Origin: Burkholderiaceae bacterium
GTDB taxonomy: Bacteria > Pseudomonadota > Gammaproteobacteria > Burkholderiales > Burkholderiaceae_C
Assembly (NCBI GenBank): GCA_019234815.1
Contig: JAFALA010000097.1
Location: 1-56,230 of the forward strand
Length of the DNA stretch: 56,230 bases
Direction: 5' to 3'
Positions within the stretch are counted from its first letter, which is position 1. Each line of letters opens with the position of its first letter. The notes below the pieces were generated by a model. The model was not told the DNA's origin. It saw only the letters and a program-made list of their open reading frames with translations, and made no database searches. The translations under genes were made by a program, and so were the position numbers. This document shows positions 32,899-40,205 of the stretch, one piece after another.

Positions 32899-34047
32899 TC
32901 AGAATCCCGGTCCGGACTGCAGCTGGATTATTTCCGCTTCCGTAAATCCCGCTTCGCGCAGGACGGCCATGCCGTCCGATCCGCGCTGGGGGATGGGCTT
33001 GATTGCTGCCGGCGGCTGGGTCGAAAACCGCGGCGCCGGCGCGGCTTGCAAGACGCCATCTTGCGTCACATAGACCTGGCGGGCCGCCAGGTGCGGATGG
33101 GTTTGCGCCTGCGCAGGTGTCAGGACGGGTGCAAAGCATGCGTCGGTGCCTTCCAGCAACCGGACCCAATGGTCGCGGCTCTGGGTGGCAAACAGCTGGT
33201 TGAAGCGCTCGCGCAGGGCGGGCCAGCGGCGTGGATCGTAGGGGTGCTGGAAGTCAGCGTCCTCGCTCAAGCCCAGGCGCTCCAGCAGCAGCGCGTAGAA
33301 CGGCGGCTCCAGCGCGCCCAGCGTGACGAAGCCGCCGCAGGCGCATCGGTAGCTGCCGTACCAATGCGGCCCGTCGAGCAGGCCCTGGCCGCGCGCGTCG
33401 GGCATCTGCCCGGCCGATTGCAGCGACAGCAGCAGATTCATCAGGTTGGCGCTGCCGTCCACGATGGCGGCGTCGACCACCTGGCCCTGGCCGGTGCCGC
33501 GCGCGTGCAGCACGGCGGCCAGTACGCCCATCGCCAGGTACAGGGCGCCGCCGCCCAGGTCGCCGACCAGGGTGGGCGGCGCCAGCGGCGCCGTGCCCGC
33601 CTGGCCCGAGTACCACAGCGCGCCGGACAGGGCGATGTAGTTGAGGTCGTGCCCGGCCGCCTGTGCCAGCGGCCCGTCCTGGCCCCAGCCTGTCATGCGG
33701 CCGTAGACCAGCGAGGGCTTGCGGGCCAGGCAGGCGTCCGGCCCCAGGCCCAGGCGCTCCATCACGCCGGGGCGCATGCCTTCGATCAGCACGTCGGCGG
33801 TGGCCACCAGGCGCAACACCGCGTCCACGCCCTCGGGGTTTTTAAGGTCGAGCGCGATCGAGCGCTTGCCGCGGTTGAAGATGGCATGGCGGCCCAGCTC
33901 CAGGGGAGCGCTCGACTTGCCGCCGGCGCGCTCGATGAGCAGGACCTCGGCGCCCATGTCGGCCAGCAGCATGCCGCAAAAGGGCGCCGGGCCGAGGCCG
34001 GCAATTTCAATGACGCGGATACCGTGCAGGGGGGCCGTGTTCGCCAT
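32899..34047 (-). CDS. Alpha-methylacyl-CoA racemase / CoA-transferase family III
   Basis: A 382-residue class III CoA-transferase fold protein. The racemase subgroup signature is seen in AAGHDLNYIALSGAL (H133) and VGDLGGGALYLAMGV (D163), the two acid-base residues of alpha-methylacyl-CoA racemase, which flips the 2-methyl centre before beta-oxidation. The N-terminal PLHGIRVIEIAGLGPAPFCGMLLADMGAEVLLIER is the usual CoA-fold opening. It follows RidA by four bases and the acyl-CoA dehydrogenase before it, so the operon may degrade branched acyl chains. Confidence 0.9.
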   Translation of the reverse strand: MANTAPLHGIRVIEIAGLGPAPFCGMLLADMGAEVLLIERAGGKSSAPLELGRHAIFNRGKRSIALDLKNPEGVDAVLRLVATADVLIEGMRPGVMERLGLGPDACLARKPSLVYGRMTGWGQDGPLAQAAGHDLNYIALSGALWYSGQAGTAPLAPPTLVGDLGGGALYLAMGVLAAVLHARGTGQGQVVDAAIVDGSANLMNLLLSLQSAGQMPDARGQGLLDGPHWYGSYRCACGGFVTLGALEPPFYALLLERLGLSEDADFQHPYDPRRWPALRERFNQLFATQSRDHWVRLLEGTDACFAPVLTPAQAQTHPHLAARQVYVTQDGVLQAAPAPRFSTQPPAAIKPIPQRGSDGMAVLREAGFTEAEIIQLQSGPGF

Positions 34048-34051
34048 GGGG

Positions 34052-34516
34052 TCAGCCGGGAAGCACTTCGACCGTGGCCTTGATGGTGAGCGGCACGCCC
34101 TTGCGCAGCGAGTAGACGCCAATGACCGAGCGCGCGTGCAGCCCGGCGGGGCCGAAGACCTCCGCCAGCAGGTCGGAGGCGCCGTCCAGGACTTTGGCGT
34201 GATCTTCGAAATCCGGCGTGGTGCAGAGCGAGCCGTGCAGCTCGACGATGCGGGCGACCCGGTCCAGCGAGCCCAGCGTCTTCTTCAGGGCGGCCAGCAG
34301 GTCGATGCATGCGGAGCGTGCCAGCTCATAGCCCTGCTCTGCCGAGTACTCGCTGCCGAGGCGGCCCTTGAGCAGCTTGCCGTCGATTGGCAGCGGCGCC
34401 TTGCCGGACAGGAACAGCAGGGAGCCGGATTGAACGGCCGTTGCATAGTTGCCTGCCGGCCCGCTGGAGGCCGGCAGCTGCAAGCCGAGTTCGGCGATTC
34501 GTTGTTCAGCGCTCAT
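34052..34516 (-). CDS. RidA/YjgF family protein
   Basis: A 154-residue member of the Rid family, which includes enamine/imine deaminases. The N-terminal half is longer than in archetypal RidA; the core reads NYATAVQSGSLLFLSGKAPL, ARSACIDLLAALKKTLGSLDRVARIVELHGSLCTTPDFEDH, and HARSVIGVYSLRKGVPLTIKATVEVLPG. The active-site Arg of RidA (RSxxxV) is present as ARSVIGV, which is in favour of an active deaminase. It lies in an operon between an acyl-CoA dehydrogenase (17-base gap) and the racemase (four-base gap). Confidence 0.88.
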   Translation of the reverse strand: MSAEQRIAELGLQLPASSGPAGNYATAVQSGSLLFLSGKAPLPIDGKLLKGRLGSEYSAEQGYELARSACIDLLAALKKTLGSLDRVARIVELHGSLCTTPDFEDHAKVLDGASDLLAEVFGPAGLHARSVIGVYSLRKGVPLTIKATVEVLPG

Positions 34517-34533
34517 GGGGTGATGTCTCCGTT

Positions 34534-36210
34534 TTAACCGATTTGAGGCGTGGCCCGCTCAATCAAGGCTGCACAGTCTACGCCCGTAGGCAGCGCACCG
34601 TAGTTGTGATGGCCCACCTGCCCCAGGCGCGAAGCGCAGAACGCATCGCCCACGGCTGCCGGCGCATGCTGGACCAGCAGCGCGGCCTGCAAGGCCAGCG
34701 CCATGCGGTCCACGACATGGCGGGCGCGGTATTCCAGATCCTCGGGCTTGCGGAACTCGTCCTTCAGGTCCGCGACCCAGGCATCGAGCCTGGCGTCGGC
34801 GCCCTGCGCGCGCCGCAGCTCGGCGAAGAAGGCCGGCACGACCTCGGGCGACTTCTGCATGGCGCGCAGCACGTCCAGGCACTGCACATTGCCGCTGCCT
34901 TCCCAGATGGCGTTGACCGGCGACTCGCGGAACAGGCGCGGGAAGGGGCTGTCCTCCATCACGCCGCTGCCGCCTATGCATTCCATGGCCTCGTAGGCAT
35001 GGTTGGGCGTGCGCTTGCAGATCCAGTACTTGCCGACCGCCGTGCAAAGCCGCGCGAGCAGGTCTTCATGGGGGTCGGCGCGATGGTCCATCGCATGGGC
35101 CATGCGCATGGTCATGGCCAGCGAGCCCTCGCTTTCCAGCACCAGGTCGGCCAGCACGTTCTGCATCAGGGGCTGCTGGTTCAAGACCTTGCCGAAGGCC
35201 GAGCGGACCGAACAGTGGTGCAAGGCGTTGGAGACGGCGGCACGCTGGCCGGCCGAGGAGCCGATCATGCAGTCGAAGCGCGTCATGGACACCATCTCGA
35301 TGATGGTGCGCACGCCGCGGCCTTCCTCGCCGACCATCCAGGCCAGCGCGCCGCGCAGCTCGGTCTCGCTGGATGCGTTCGAGACATTGCCCATCTTGCG
35401 CTTGAGGCGCAGCACCTGCAGCGGGTTCTTGCTGCCGTCCGGGTGCCAGCGCGGCAGCAGGAAGCAGGACAGCCCGCCCAGCGCCTGGGCCAGCACCAGG
35501 AAGGCGTCGCACATCGGGGCCGAGACGAAGAACTTGTGGCCGACCAGCTCGTAGGGCTGGCCTGGGCCGCCGCTGCCGATGGAATGGGCCTGCGTCGTGT
35601 TGGCGCGCACGTCCGAGCCGCCCTGCTTCTCGGTCATGGCCATGCCGATGGTCAGGCCCGGCTTCTGGCCGTCGGGCACGTTGCGCGGGTCGTAGACGCG
35701 CGAGGTGATGCGCGGCTCCCACAGCTGGGCCAGCTCGGGCGTGGTGCGCAGCGAGGGCACGGCGGCAAAGGTCATGGTGATCGGGCAGCCGTGGCCGGCC
35801 TCGACCTGGGTGTGCAGGTAGCTGTGAGCCGCGCGCGCCACGTGGGCGCCTTCGCGCGGGTCCGACCAGGGCGAGGCATGCAGGCCATGCTCGATGGAGG
35901 TCTTCATCAGCGCGTGGTACGCCGGATGGAACTTGACCAGGTCGATGCGGTGCCCGAAGCGGTCGTGGGTGTCGAGCTCGGGCGGGAATTTATTGGCCAG
36001 CGCGCCCTGCTCCAGGTAGTCGGCCGAGCCGGTCAGGCGGCCGAATTCCGTCAACTGGGCGTGCGCCCATGACGCGCCATGGCGTTCGACCGCTTCGCGC
36101 AGGGCCTGGTCCTGCAGGTACATGTTGTAGTTGCACAGCTCGTTCGACACGTTCACCACCTCATGCGTGGTGGCGAGAAAGCGCTGGCTGGGCTGGGTGG
36201 TTGCATTCAT
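34534..36210 (-). CDS. AidB-type acyl-CoA dehydrogenase
   Basis: 558 residues from the ATG at 36210, about the size of AidB and some 170 longer than a usual acyl-CoA dehydrogenase. It has the AidB N-terminal extension (THEVVNVSNELCNYNMYLQDQALREAVERHGA), the flavin site GLTIGMAMTEKQGGSDVRANTT, and the C-terminal AYEAMECIGGSGVMEDSPFPRLFRESPVNAIWEGSGNVQCLDVLRA. The Glu of IWEGSGN is at the catalytic position. E. coli AidB protects DNA against alkylation and has weak isovaleryl-CoA activity. The operon with RidA and a racemase argues for a metabolic role here. Confidence 0.9.
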   Translation of the reverse strand: MNATTQPSQRFLATTHEVVNVSNELCNYNMYLQDQALREAVERHGASWAHAQLTEFGRLTGSADYLEQGALANKFPPELDTHDRFGHRIDLVKFHPAYHALMKTSIEHGLHASPWSDPREGAHVARAAHSYLHTQVEAGHGCPITMTFAAVPSLRTTPELAQLWEPRITSRVYDPRNVPDGQKPGLTIGMAMTEKQGGSDVRANTTQAHSIGSGGPGQPYELVGHKFFVSAPMCDAFLVLAQALGGLSCFLLPRWHPDGSKNPLQVLRLKRKMGNVSNASSETELRGALAWMVGEEGRGVRTIIEMVSMTRFDCMIGSSAGQRAAVSNALHHCSVRSAFGKVLNQQPLMQNVLADLVLESEGSLAMTMRMAHAMDHRADPHEDLLARLCTAVGKYWICKRTPNHAYEAMECIGGSGVMEDSPFPRLFRESPVNAIWEGSGNVQCLDVLRAMQKSPEVVPAFFAELRRAQGADARLDAWVADLKDEFRKPEDLEYRARHVVDRMALALQAALLVQHAPAAVGDAFCASRLGQVGHHNYGALPTGVDCAALIERATPQIG

Positions 36211-36345
36211 GTTGGCGACGGACTGGGGTTGCGGAACGTGAATTGAAGAGCCTGCCGCATTGTGAGGGCTGACTTGCCTTTTCAGGCCTGGAATAGGGGG
36301 AGTCATTCAAATTGATGACGCGAACTCAATGTCAATGCCGACTTC

Positions 36346-36362
36346 TGTCGATTTTTTTTACG
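36346..36362 (+). promoter_or_regulatory. Shared upstream element 1 of 4 (putative sigma-54 activator site)
   Basis: TGTCGATTTTTTTTACG. It aligns without gaps to elements upstream of the other three PEP-CTERM genes here: TGTCG, seven bases rich in pyrimidines, then TTACR. It ends 64 bases before the -24 region of its sigma-54 promoter, a normal place for an enhancer-binding protein site. Confidence 0.7.
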
Positions 36363-36425
36363 GTTCCAAACCCTGACGGCAAGAAGCCGTCAAGAGCTTG
36401 TTGATTCAGATGAATTTTTTGTGAC

Positions 36426-36441
36426 TGGCGCAGAAGTTGCG
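36426..36441 (+). promoter_or_regulatory. Sigma-54 promoter of PEP-CTERM gene 1
   Basis: TGGCGCAGAAGTTGCG matches TGGCAC-N5-TTGCW with GG and GC exactly ten bases apart. Transcription would begin near 36452, leaving a leader of about 26 bases to the ATG. Confidence 0.78.
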
Positions 36442-36477
36442 TGCAGTTCGCGCAGATGTAACTCGCTGGAGGTTCGT

Positions 36478-37053
36478 ATGAAGTCTCACCTCTTCAAATC
36501 CATAGCAGCCCTCTTGGTTCCTTTGGGACTCCTTGGCACTGCTCCGCTCGCCCAGGCTGACGTGCTGTTGGATTTGGTCAACCCGGCGATTCAAACCAAT
36601 ACATCCATGGCTTTGTCATTTACAGCCACGATGAGCAGCACCACGCTGTCGGTGGCAGGGTATCAAGTGCCTTCATTCGAGCATGCCACCCAGAACGGTG
36701 TGTTTCTCGACAACATCGGTCCCAATTTGCTGACCCAGACATGGAACTTTGTACCTGCTGCGGCAGGCAGCGATACGTCCCAATACAACGATGGATCGTC
36801 TGTCAATGGGCTGTCGCTCGGCGGCACCGTGGTTGGTGATTTCGACACTTACTCCCAGACCTTTGCAACCACCATTGGCGGCAGTTACACCTATGACTTT
36901 CTCTTCACGGAAGAAGATACCGGCCCCAGTGAATTCGTGGTGACCGTCGATGCCACGGCCAATGCCAATGCCGTGCCGGAACCTGCAAGTCTGTGCCTGG
37001 TTGGGCTCGGTCTGGCGGGACTGGCATTCAAATCCAGAAGGAACAGGAAGTAA
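36478..37053 (+). CDS. PEP-CTERM sorting-domain protein 1
   Basis: 191 residues from the ATG at 36478, with GGAGG five bases upstream. It has a signal peptide (HLFKSIAALLVPLGLLGTAPLAQA), a Ser/Thr/Gly-rich beta-type body, and the C-terminal sorting signal VPEPASLCLVGLGLAGLAFKSRRNRK: the VPEP motif, a membrane helix and a basic tail. Exosortase (EpsH/XrtA-like) cleaves at this signal and the protein goes to the outer surface or extracellular matrix. No exosortase gene lies in the window. The body is of unknown fold; IGPNLLTQTWNFVPAAAGSDTSQYNDG and FLFTEEDTGPSEFVVTV are typical of the family. Confidence 0.9.
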   Translation: MKSHLFKSIAALLVPLGLLGTAPLAQADVLLDLVNPAIQTNTSMALSFTATMSSTTLSVAGYQVPSFEHATQNGVFLDNIGPNLLTQTWNFVPAAAGSDTSQYNDGSSVNGLSLGGTVVGDFDTYSQTFATTIGGSYTYDFLFTEEDTGPSEFVVTVDATANANAVPEPASLCLVGLGLAGLAFKSRRNRK

Positions 37054-37080
37054 GTCGACGCTGTTGTGTCCGTCACATCA

Positions 37081-37113
37081 AAAAGGCCGCCACGCCTGTA
37101 GCGGCCTTTTTGT
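37081..37113 (+). terminator. Terminator of PEP-CTERM gene 1
   Basis: AAAAAGGCCGC (37081-37091) and GCGGCCTTTTT (37102-37112) form an 11-bp perfect stem with a 10-base loop and a T tract, 27 bases past the stop codon. Confidence 0.9.
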
Positions 37114-37120
37114 TTGACGC

Positions 37121-37260
37121 TCAGAAGTGCATGCCCGCGGCCACTACCAGGTTGCTGCGGTCGGCCAGCAGGTTGTAGTTGCCGCCGCCCATGCGGGTGT
37201 AGGCCACTTGGGCGAAGTAGCTCTTGTTCCAGTCCGCACGCAAGGCCGGACGCACCGAGT
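37121..37260 (-). pseudogene. C-terminal remnant of an outer-membrane barrel protein
   Basis: The minus strand encodes VRPALRADWNKSYFAQVAYTRMGGGNYNLLADRSNLVVAAGMHF followed by a stop. Alternating strands, NYNLLADR and a terminal Phe are those of an outer-membrane barrel end; DUF1302-type proteins end much like this. Upstream in that frame the protein likeness is lost within about 20 residues, and there is no start with a ribosome site. It appears to be the last 45 or so residues of a degraded gene. Confidence 0.55.
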
Positions 37261-37665
37261 AGCGTCTGGCGCTGAGCCAGGCCGTACGGGCCCTTGGCGC
37301 TGGGCAGCGCCGCTGCAATCAGGCTCAGGGAAAACAGCTTGTGGGTATGTCTTACTCTTGTGTCTTCGTTGTATTGAGGTAGCAGGGTTGGAAAATCAGT
37401 GGGGCTGGAGGGGGAAATCCCGGTACTGTTCGTGCAGGACGGTGTCGCGGCTTGAGAGGTTGATGGTGTCCGGCAGGGCGCCTTGGGCTTGCCCGTGGTG
37501 CCCGGGGTGCAGCATCATGTGTTCCCCGGTTTCAAGGTCATTGGAAGATTTCGAATTTGCGCACCAACTGCTCCACCAGCGCGGCGTTCTGCTGGCCGAT
37601 GTGGTCCGCCGCATACCCAGCTTGATCGCGTCGCAATGACGTTCAGGCCCTGAGCGCGGCTGGTT
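37261..37665. other. Gene-poor debris between PEP-CTERM genes 1 and 2
   Basis: No intact gene. The only protein-like trace is the conserved-looking tail at 37538-37642 on the minus strand. The rest has no coherent reading frame on either strand. Together with the barrel remnant it suggests past deletion or replacement between PEP-CTERM genes 1 and 2. Confidence 0.5.
37538..37642 (-). pseudogene. Short C-terminal gene fragment, unidentified
   Basis: The minus strand reads RRDQAGYAADHIGQQNAALVEQLVRKFEIFQ then stop. The helical, charged sequence looks like a genuine protein end (QQNAALVEQ recalls chemoreceptor signalling ends), but no start or upstream body remains, because the upstream DNA is the promoter region of PEP-CTERM gene 2. 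Confidence 0.35.
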
Positions 37666-37682
37666 TTGTCGAGTTTTTTTAC
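37666..37682 (+). promoter_or_regulatory. Shared upstream element 2 of 4
   Basis: TGTCGAGTTTTTTTACA, identical to element 1 at 15 of 17 positions. It ends 65 bases before the -24 region of the promoter of PEP-CTERM gene 2, essentially the same spacing as for gene 1. Confidence 0.72.
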
Positions 37683-37746
37683 ATTGCTGCCCAGCGGATT
37701 TTTCTGCTTCTCTGTAACTCCATGTTTCCAAAAACTAATTTCAAAA

Positions 37747-37762
37747 TGGACCGTTTTTTGCT
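37747..37762 (+). promoter_or_regulatory. Sigma-54 promoter of PEP-CTERM gene 2
   Basis: TGGACCGTTTTTTGCT: GG and GC ten bases apart with a full TTGCT -12 element. The start of transcription should be near 37773, about 23 bases before the ATG. Confidence 0.75.
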
Positions 37763-37795
37763 TGACCCCGATTGACTGCAATCGAGGAGTGCAAC

Positions 37796-38365
37796 ATGGT
37801 GAAAAGTCTGTTCCGCCCATTGGCATTGGCGCTTTGCGTGTGCTCTTCAGGCGCGCTGGCCTCGCCGCTGGACATTGATTTCAGCAGCTACGCCATCAAC
37901 ACGCCTGTTTCGTCCGTGGACGGAGTCTCGTTCAGCCTCATGGGTTCAGGGCCGGGCCCCTTGGGCACGCCGGAGATCGACAGCTGGGGCAACAACGGCC
38001 TCAGCAATTCGGTGACCGGCGAATATCCGACCAGCAACATACTGGACGTTTTGTTCAATGCTCAGGTCACGAACGTCAGCTTCCAGTTCGATAACTACGG
38101 CTCCGGCAGCGGCAGCTATGTGCAAGCGTTCAACGGTGCGACCCTGGTCGAGACCGATTCCGTCGATTCGCTTCAGGGCGCATGGTTTTCGTTGACGACG
38201 ACATCCGCCATCACCGAACTGCAATTCAACAACAATACGGGCGGTGATTCGAGTTGGCTGTTCGACGTCAATTCGATCACGGCCAACGTGCCGGAACCTT
38301 CTTCCCTCCTGCTGGCATTGATCAGCGTTGCGGGCTTGACGGTCTCGCGCCGCCGACGCCATTGA
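37796..38365 (+). CDS. PEP-CTERM sorting-domain protein 2
   Basis: 189 residues from the ATG at 37796, with GAGGAG six bases upstream. A signal peptide (MVKSLFRPLALALCVCSSGALA) is followed by a beta-rich body, LDIDFSSYAINTPVSSVDGVSFSLMG and VTNVSFQFDNYGSGSGSYVQAFNGATLVETDSVDS, and then VPEPSSLLLALISVAGLTVSRRRRH: sorting motif, helix and arginine tail. The body resembles the carbohydrate-binding-like jelly-roll bodies common among PEP-CTERM proteins. It has no recognised catalytic motif. Confidence 0.9.
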   Translation: MVKSLFRPLALALCVCSSGALASPLDIDFSSYAINTPVSSVDGVSFSLMGSGPGPLGTPEIDSWGNNGLSNSVTGEYPTSNILDVLFNAQVTNVSFQFDNYGSGSGSYVQAFNGATLVETDSVDSLQGAWFSLTTTSAITELQFNNNTGGDSSWLFDVNSITANVPEPSSLLLALISVAGLTVSRRRRH

Positions 38366-38380
38366 GACCTGCGCCAAGCT

Positions 38381-38413
38381 AAAAAAACGCCGTTCGATCC
38401 GAACGGCGTTTTT
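38381..38413 (+). terminator. Terminator of PEP-CTERM gene 2
   Basis: AAAACGCCGTTCG (38384-38396) and CGAACGGCGTTTT (38400-38412) make a 13-bp perfect stem with a three-base loop, flanked by A and T runs, so it could stop transcription in both directions. Confidence 0.92.
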
Positions 38414-38484
38414 GTTTGTGCAGCGAATTTGAATGAGTGGGCCTGCCGTGCCTGGGCCAATGCCTGGCACGGCCGCCGATGCGA

Positions 38485-38501
38485 TGTCGGCATCTTTTAC
38501 A
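38485..38501 (+). promoter_or_regulatory. Shared upstream element 3 of 4
   Basis: TGTCGGCATCTTTTACA. It ends 53 bases before the -24 region of PEP-CTERM gene 3, about one helical turn nearer than in genes 1 and 2, which keeps the same face of the DNA. Confidence 0.7.
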
Positions 38502-38553
38502 TCCCGCTGGGAGTTCGTCACAAGAATCAGCTAAGGCATTGTTTTGATTGGCG

Positions 38554-38569
38554 TGGCATGCCTTATGCA
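38554..38569 (+). promoter_or_regulatory. Sigma-54 promoter of PEP-CTERM gene 3
   Basis: TGGCATGCCTTATGCA: TGGCA at -24 and TGCA at -12, with the invariant GG and GC ten bases apart. The predicted start is near 38580, with a 40-base leader. Confidence 0.75.
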
Positions 38570-38620
38570 TGAATTTGGGTGGCGTCTTGACGTTTCTAAA
38601 AGGTATAAGGAGTACTTGCC

Positions 38621-39157
38621 ATGAAGAAACAGTTTGTCGCGGCCGCGCTTGCCGTATGCGGTATCCAGGCGATGGCCGGCCCGTCCTACCTGGGGTCCTG
38701 GACTGTCGATCAAGGTCCGTTCTGGGGGACTGGCCCTCAAGAGTATTCGGGGCAGCAAGCGGCGGCGCTGCTGTTCTTCGGCATGACCGGCGACGCCAAT
38801 CCGCTGGACTATGCGGTGTCCACCAATGGCGACAGCACGGGCACCATCAACGATGCGGCCTGGTATAGCGTGTACGGCAGCAACAGCAGCTACGGCGGCC
38901 CGGCTCCCTTGGGCTCGTTCAATGGGGGTTTCGCGGACGAAGGGCTGATCCTTCCGGACAACTACACAAACGATGTGAATTACTCGGCCTCCGGCGATGT
39001 GTCGTCCTATGTCCGGGATTGGGCGCTGGGGACCACCTTCACCAATTTCGCGTTCTATGACCCGGTCGGCACCGTGCCGGAGCCGACTTCGCTGCTGCTG
39101 ATCGGCACCAGCCTGCTGGCCATGGTGGGCGTCGTCAAGCGCCAGTCCAGGCGCTGA
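38621..39157 (+). CDS. PEP-CTERM sorting-domain protein 3
   Basis: 178 residues, with AAGGAG-type spacing upstream of the ATG. It has a signal peptide (MKKQFVAAALAVCGIQAMA), a body rich in Gly, Ser, Tyr and Asn (GSWTVDQGPFWGTGPQEYSGQQAAALLFFG, WYSVYGSNSSYGGPAPLGSFNGGF) and the end VPEPTSLLLIGTSLLAMVGVVKRQSRR. The GQQAAALLFFG...WYSVYG pattern recurs in short PEP-CTERM proteins of unknown function. It is exported and expected to be processed by an exosortase encoded elsewhere. Confidence 0.9.
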   Translation: MKKQFVAAALAVCGIQAMAGPSYLGSWTVDQGPFWGTGPQEYSGQQAAALLFFGMTGDANPLDYAVSTNGDSTGTINDAAWYSVYGSNSSYGGPAPLGSFNGGFADEGLILPDNYTNDVNYSASGDVSSYVRDWALGTTFTNFAFYDPVGTVPEPTSLLLIGTSLLAMVGVVKRQSRR

Positions 39158-39234
39158 GCTTGGGGTTCCGGCGATTGCCGGGATCCGTTCATTGCATCCC
39201 CGACGACCAGGCGGTGTTGGGGATGGTGTTGCTT

Positions 39235-39268
39235 GGCTTGCCCTGCGGCTGCGTGGCAAGCCTTTAGT
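39235..39268 (+). terminator. Terminator of PEP-CTERM gene 3
   Basis: GGCTTGCC (39235-39242) and GGCAAGCC (39255-39262) form an 8-bp stem with a 12-base loop followed by TTTAGTTT. It lies between the convergent ends of genes 3 and 4. Confidence 0.7.
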
Positions 39269-39269
39269 T

Positions 39270-39995
39270 TCAGCCTTGCCGAGCAGCTCGGCGGCGGGCC
39301 CAGGCGGCCAACCCGAGACCCGTCAAGCCCAGGGCGATGCTGGCGGGTTCGGGCGTCTGTGCCGGGGGTGCTCCGAGGTAGATATTGGCGAGGTCGCCGG
39401 TGATCACCCCGGTGTGCACGTCGTACAGCGGGGATTCCGACCAGCCATTCGGGTCCAGGCCTTCCCATCCGACGAAGCCACCGGTGGCGTTGCTGGACGG
39501 ACTGAAGAGTGCGTACACGGACTGCCCGTCGTAGGTGCCCCCCGAGATCGTGGCGGTGAACAGCACATTGAAGTCGCCTACGTCGGCGTACCAGACGTCA
39601 CCGCCTCCAGGCGCGCAGCCGCCGCCGCCGCAGGTCGGGTCCAGGATGATGTGGGACGTGCCGTAGTATTCATCGTCATAGTCGTAGGCGGTGAGGTTCC
39701 CGGGCGTCGTGCTGCTGGGGGATCCTGGCAATGAGCCCCAGAAGAACTGGGTGCTGCCGCCGCCGAGCGATCCCAGCGACACCGATTGATTCAAACCGTT
39801 GTTCAAGCCGTTGTAGCCATGCAGCATCATCGTGGCGTTGTTCAGCGTGCCGCCGGTGGTGTTGTTGAAGATCAGCGACGGTGTGTCAAACACGCCGCAG
39901 TCGTAACAGCCGCTGATGGTCGCCACTTCGGTGGCATGGCAGACCGCGGGCAACATGAAAGACGCCAGACAGGCAAGAAGTCGCGTGTTCCGCAT
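39270..39995 (-). CDS. PEP-CTERM sorting-domain protein 4
   Basis: 241 residues from the ATG at 39995, with GGAGA five bases upstream. A signal peptide (MRNTRLLACLASFMLPAVCHA) leads into a body with two Cys pairs (ISGCYDCGVF, PTCGGGGCAPGGG), LIFNNTTGGTLNNATMMLHGYNGLNNGLNQSVSLGSLGGG and a DYDDEYYGTSH stretch that may bind Ca2+. It ends TPEPASIALGLTGLGLAAWARRRAARQG, a TPEP variant of the sorting signal. It is convergent with gene 3 but uses the same type of promoter. Confidence 0.9.
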   Translation of the reverse strand: MRNTRLLACLASFMLPAVCHATEVATISGCYDCGVFDTPSLIFNNTTGGTLNNATMMLHGYNGLNNGLNQSVSLGSLGGGSTQFFWGSLPGSPSSTTPGNLTAYDYDDEYYGTSHIILDPTCGGGGCAPGGGDVWYADVGDFNVLFTATISGGTYDGQSVYALFSPSSNATGGFVGWEGLDPNGWSESPLYDVHTGVITGDLANIYLGAPPAQTPEPASIALGLTGLGLAAWARRRAARQG

Positions 39996-40106
39996 GATGT
40001 TCTCCACAAAACAATGAAAGACAGGATGAACATCGCTGGGCCCGCATAAAACGGGCCAGCGCACGGTTGCGAGCCGCTATCAATGCGCCAAGTCATTGAA
40101 TTGATG

Positions 40107-40122
40107 TGCAAAACAGGCGCCT
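40107..40122 (-). promoter_or_regulatory. Sigma-54 promoter of PEP-CTERM gene 4
   Basis: On the minus strand AGGCGCCTGTTTTGCA: GG and GC ten bases apart with a full TTGCA. The predicted start is near 40096, giving a leader of about 100 bases. Confidence 0.68.
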
Positions 40123-40167
40123 CGGCAATTTGCGCGGCTGCCAACTTAAAAACTGCGGAGGACGATT

Positions 40168-40184
40168 TGTAAGAGATGTCGACA
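40168..40184 (-). promoter_or_regulatory. Shared upstream element 4 of 4
   Basis: On the minus strand TGTCGACATCTCTTACA, matching element 3 at 15 of 17 positions, although this gene is in the opposite orientation. It ends 45 bases before the -24 region. Confidence 0.7.
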
Positions 40185-40205
40185 TTGCAAAGCGCGTCCA
40201 AGGGA

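Noticed and set aside
36374..36392. Perfect hairpin TGACGGC-N5-GCCGTCA ahead of PEP-CTERM gene 1, considered as an activator site or terminator
   Set aside because: It is absent from the other three PEP-CTERM promoters and has no T tract; the TGTCG-N7-TTACR element is the shared feature instead.
37127..37639. A 170-codon plus-strand open frame between PEP-CTERM genes 1 and 2
   Set aside because: It crosses two minus-strand gene remnants, has no ribosome site and no coherent composition.
36426..40122. The PEP-CTERM cluster considered as a mobile cassette array with an exosortase
   Set aside because: No exosortase, transposase, integrase or direct repeats were seen; it is better described as a co-regulated group.
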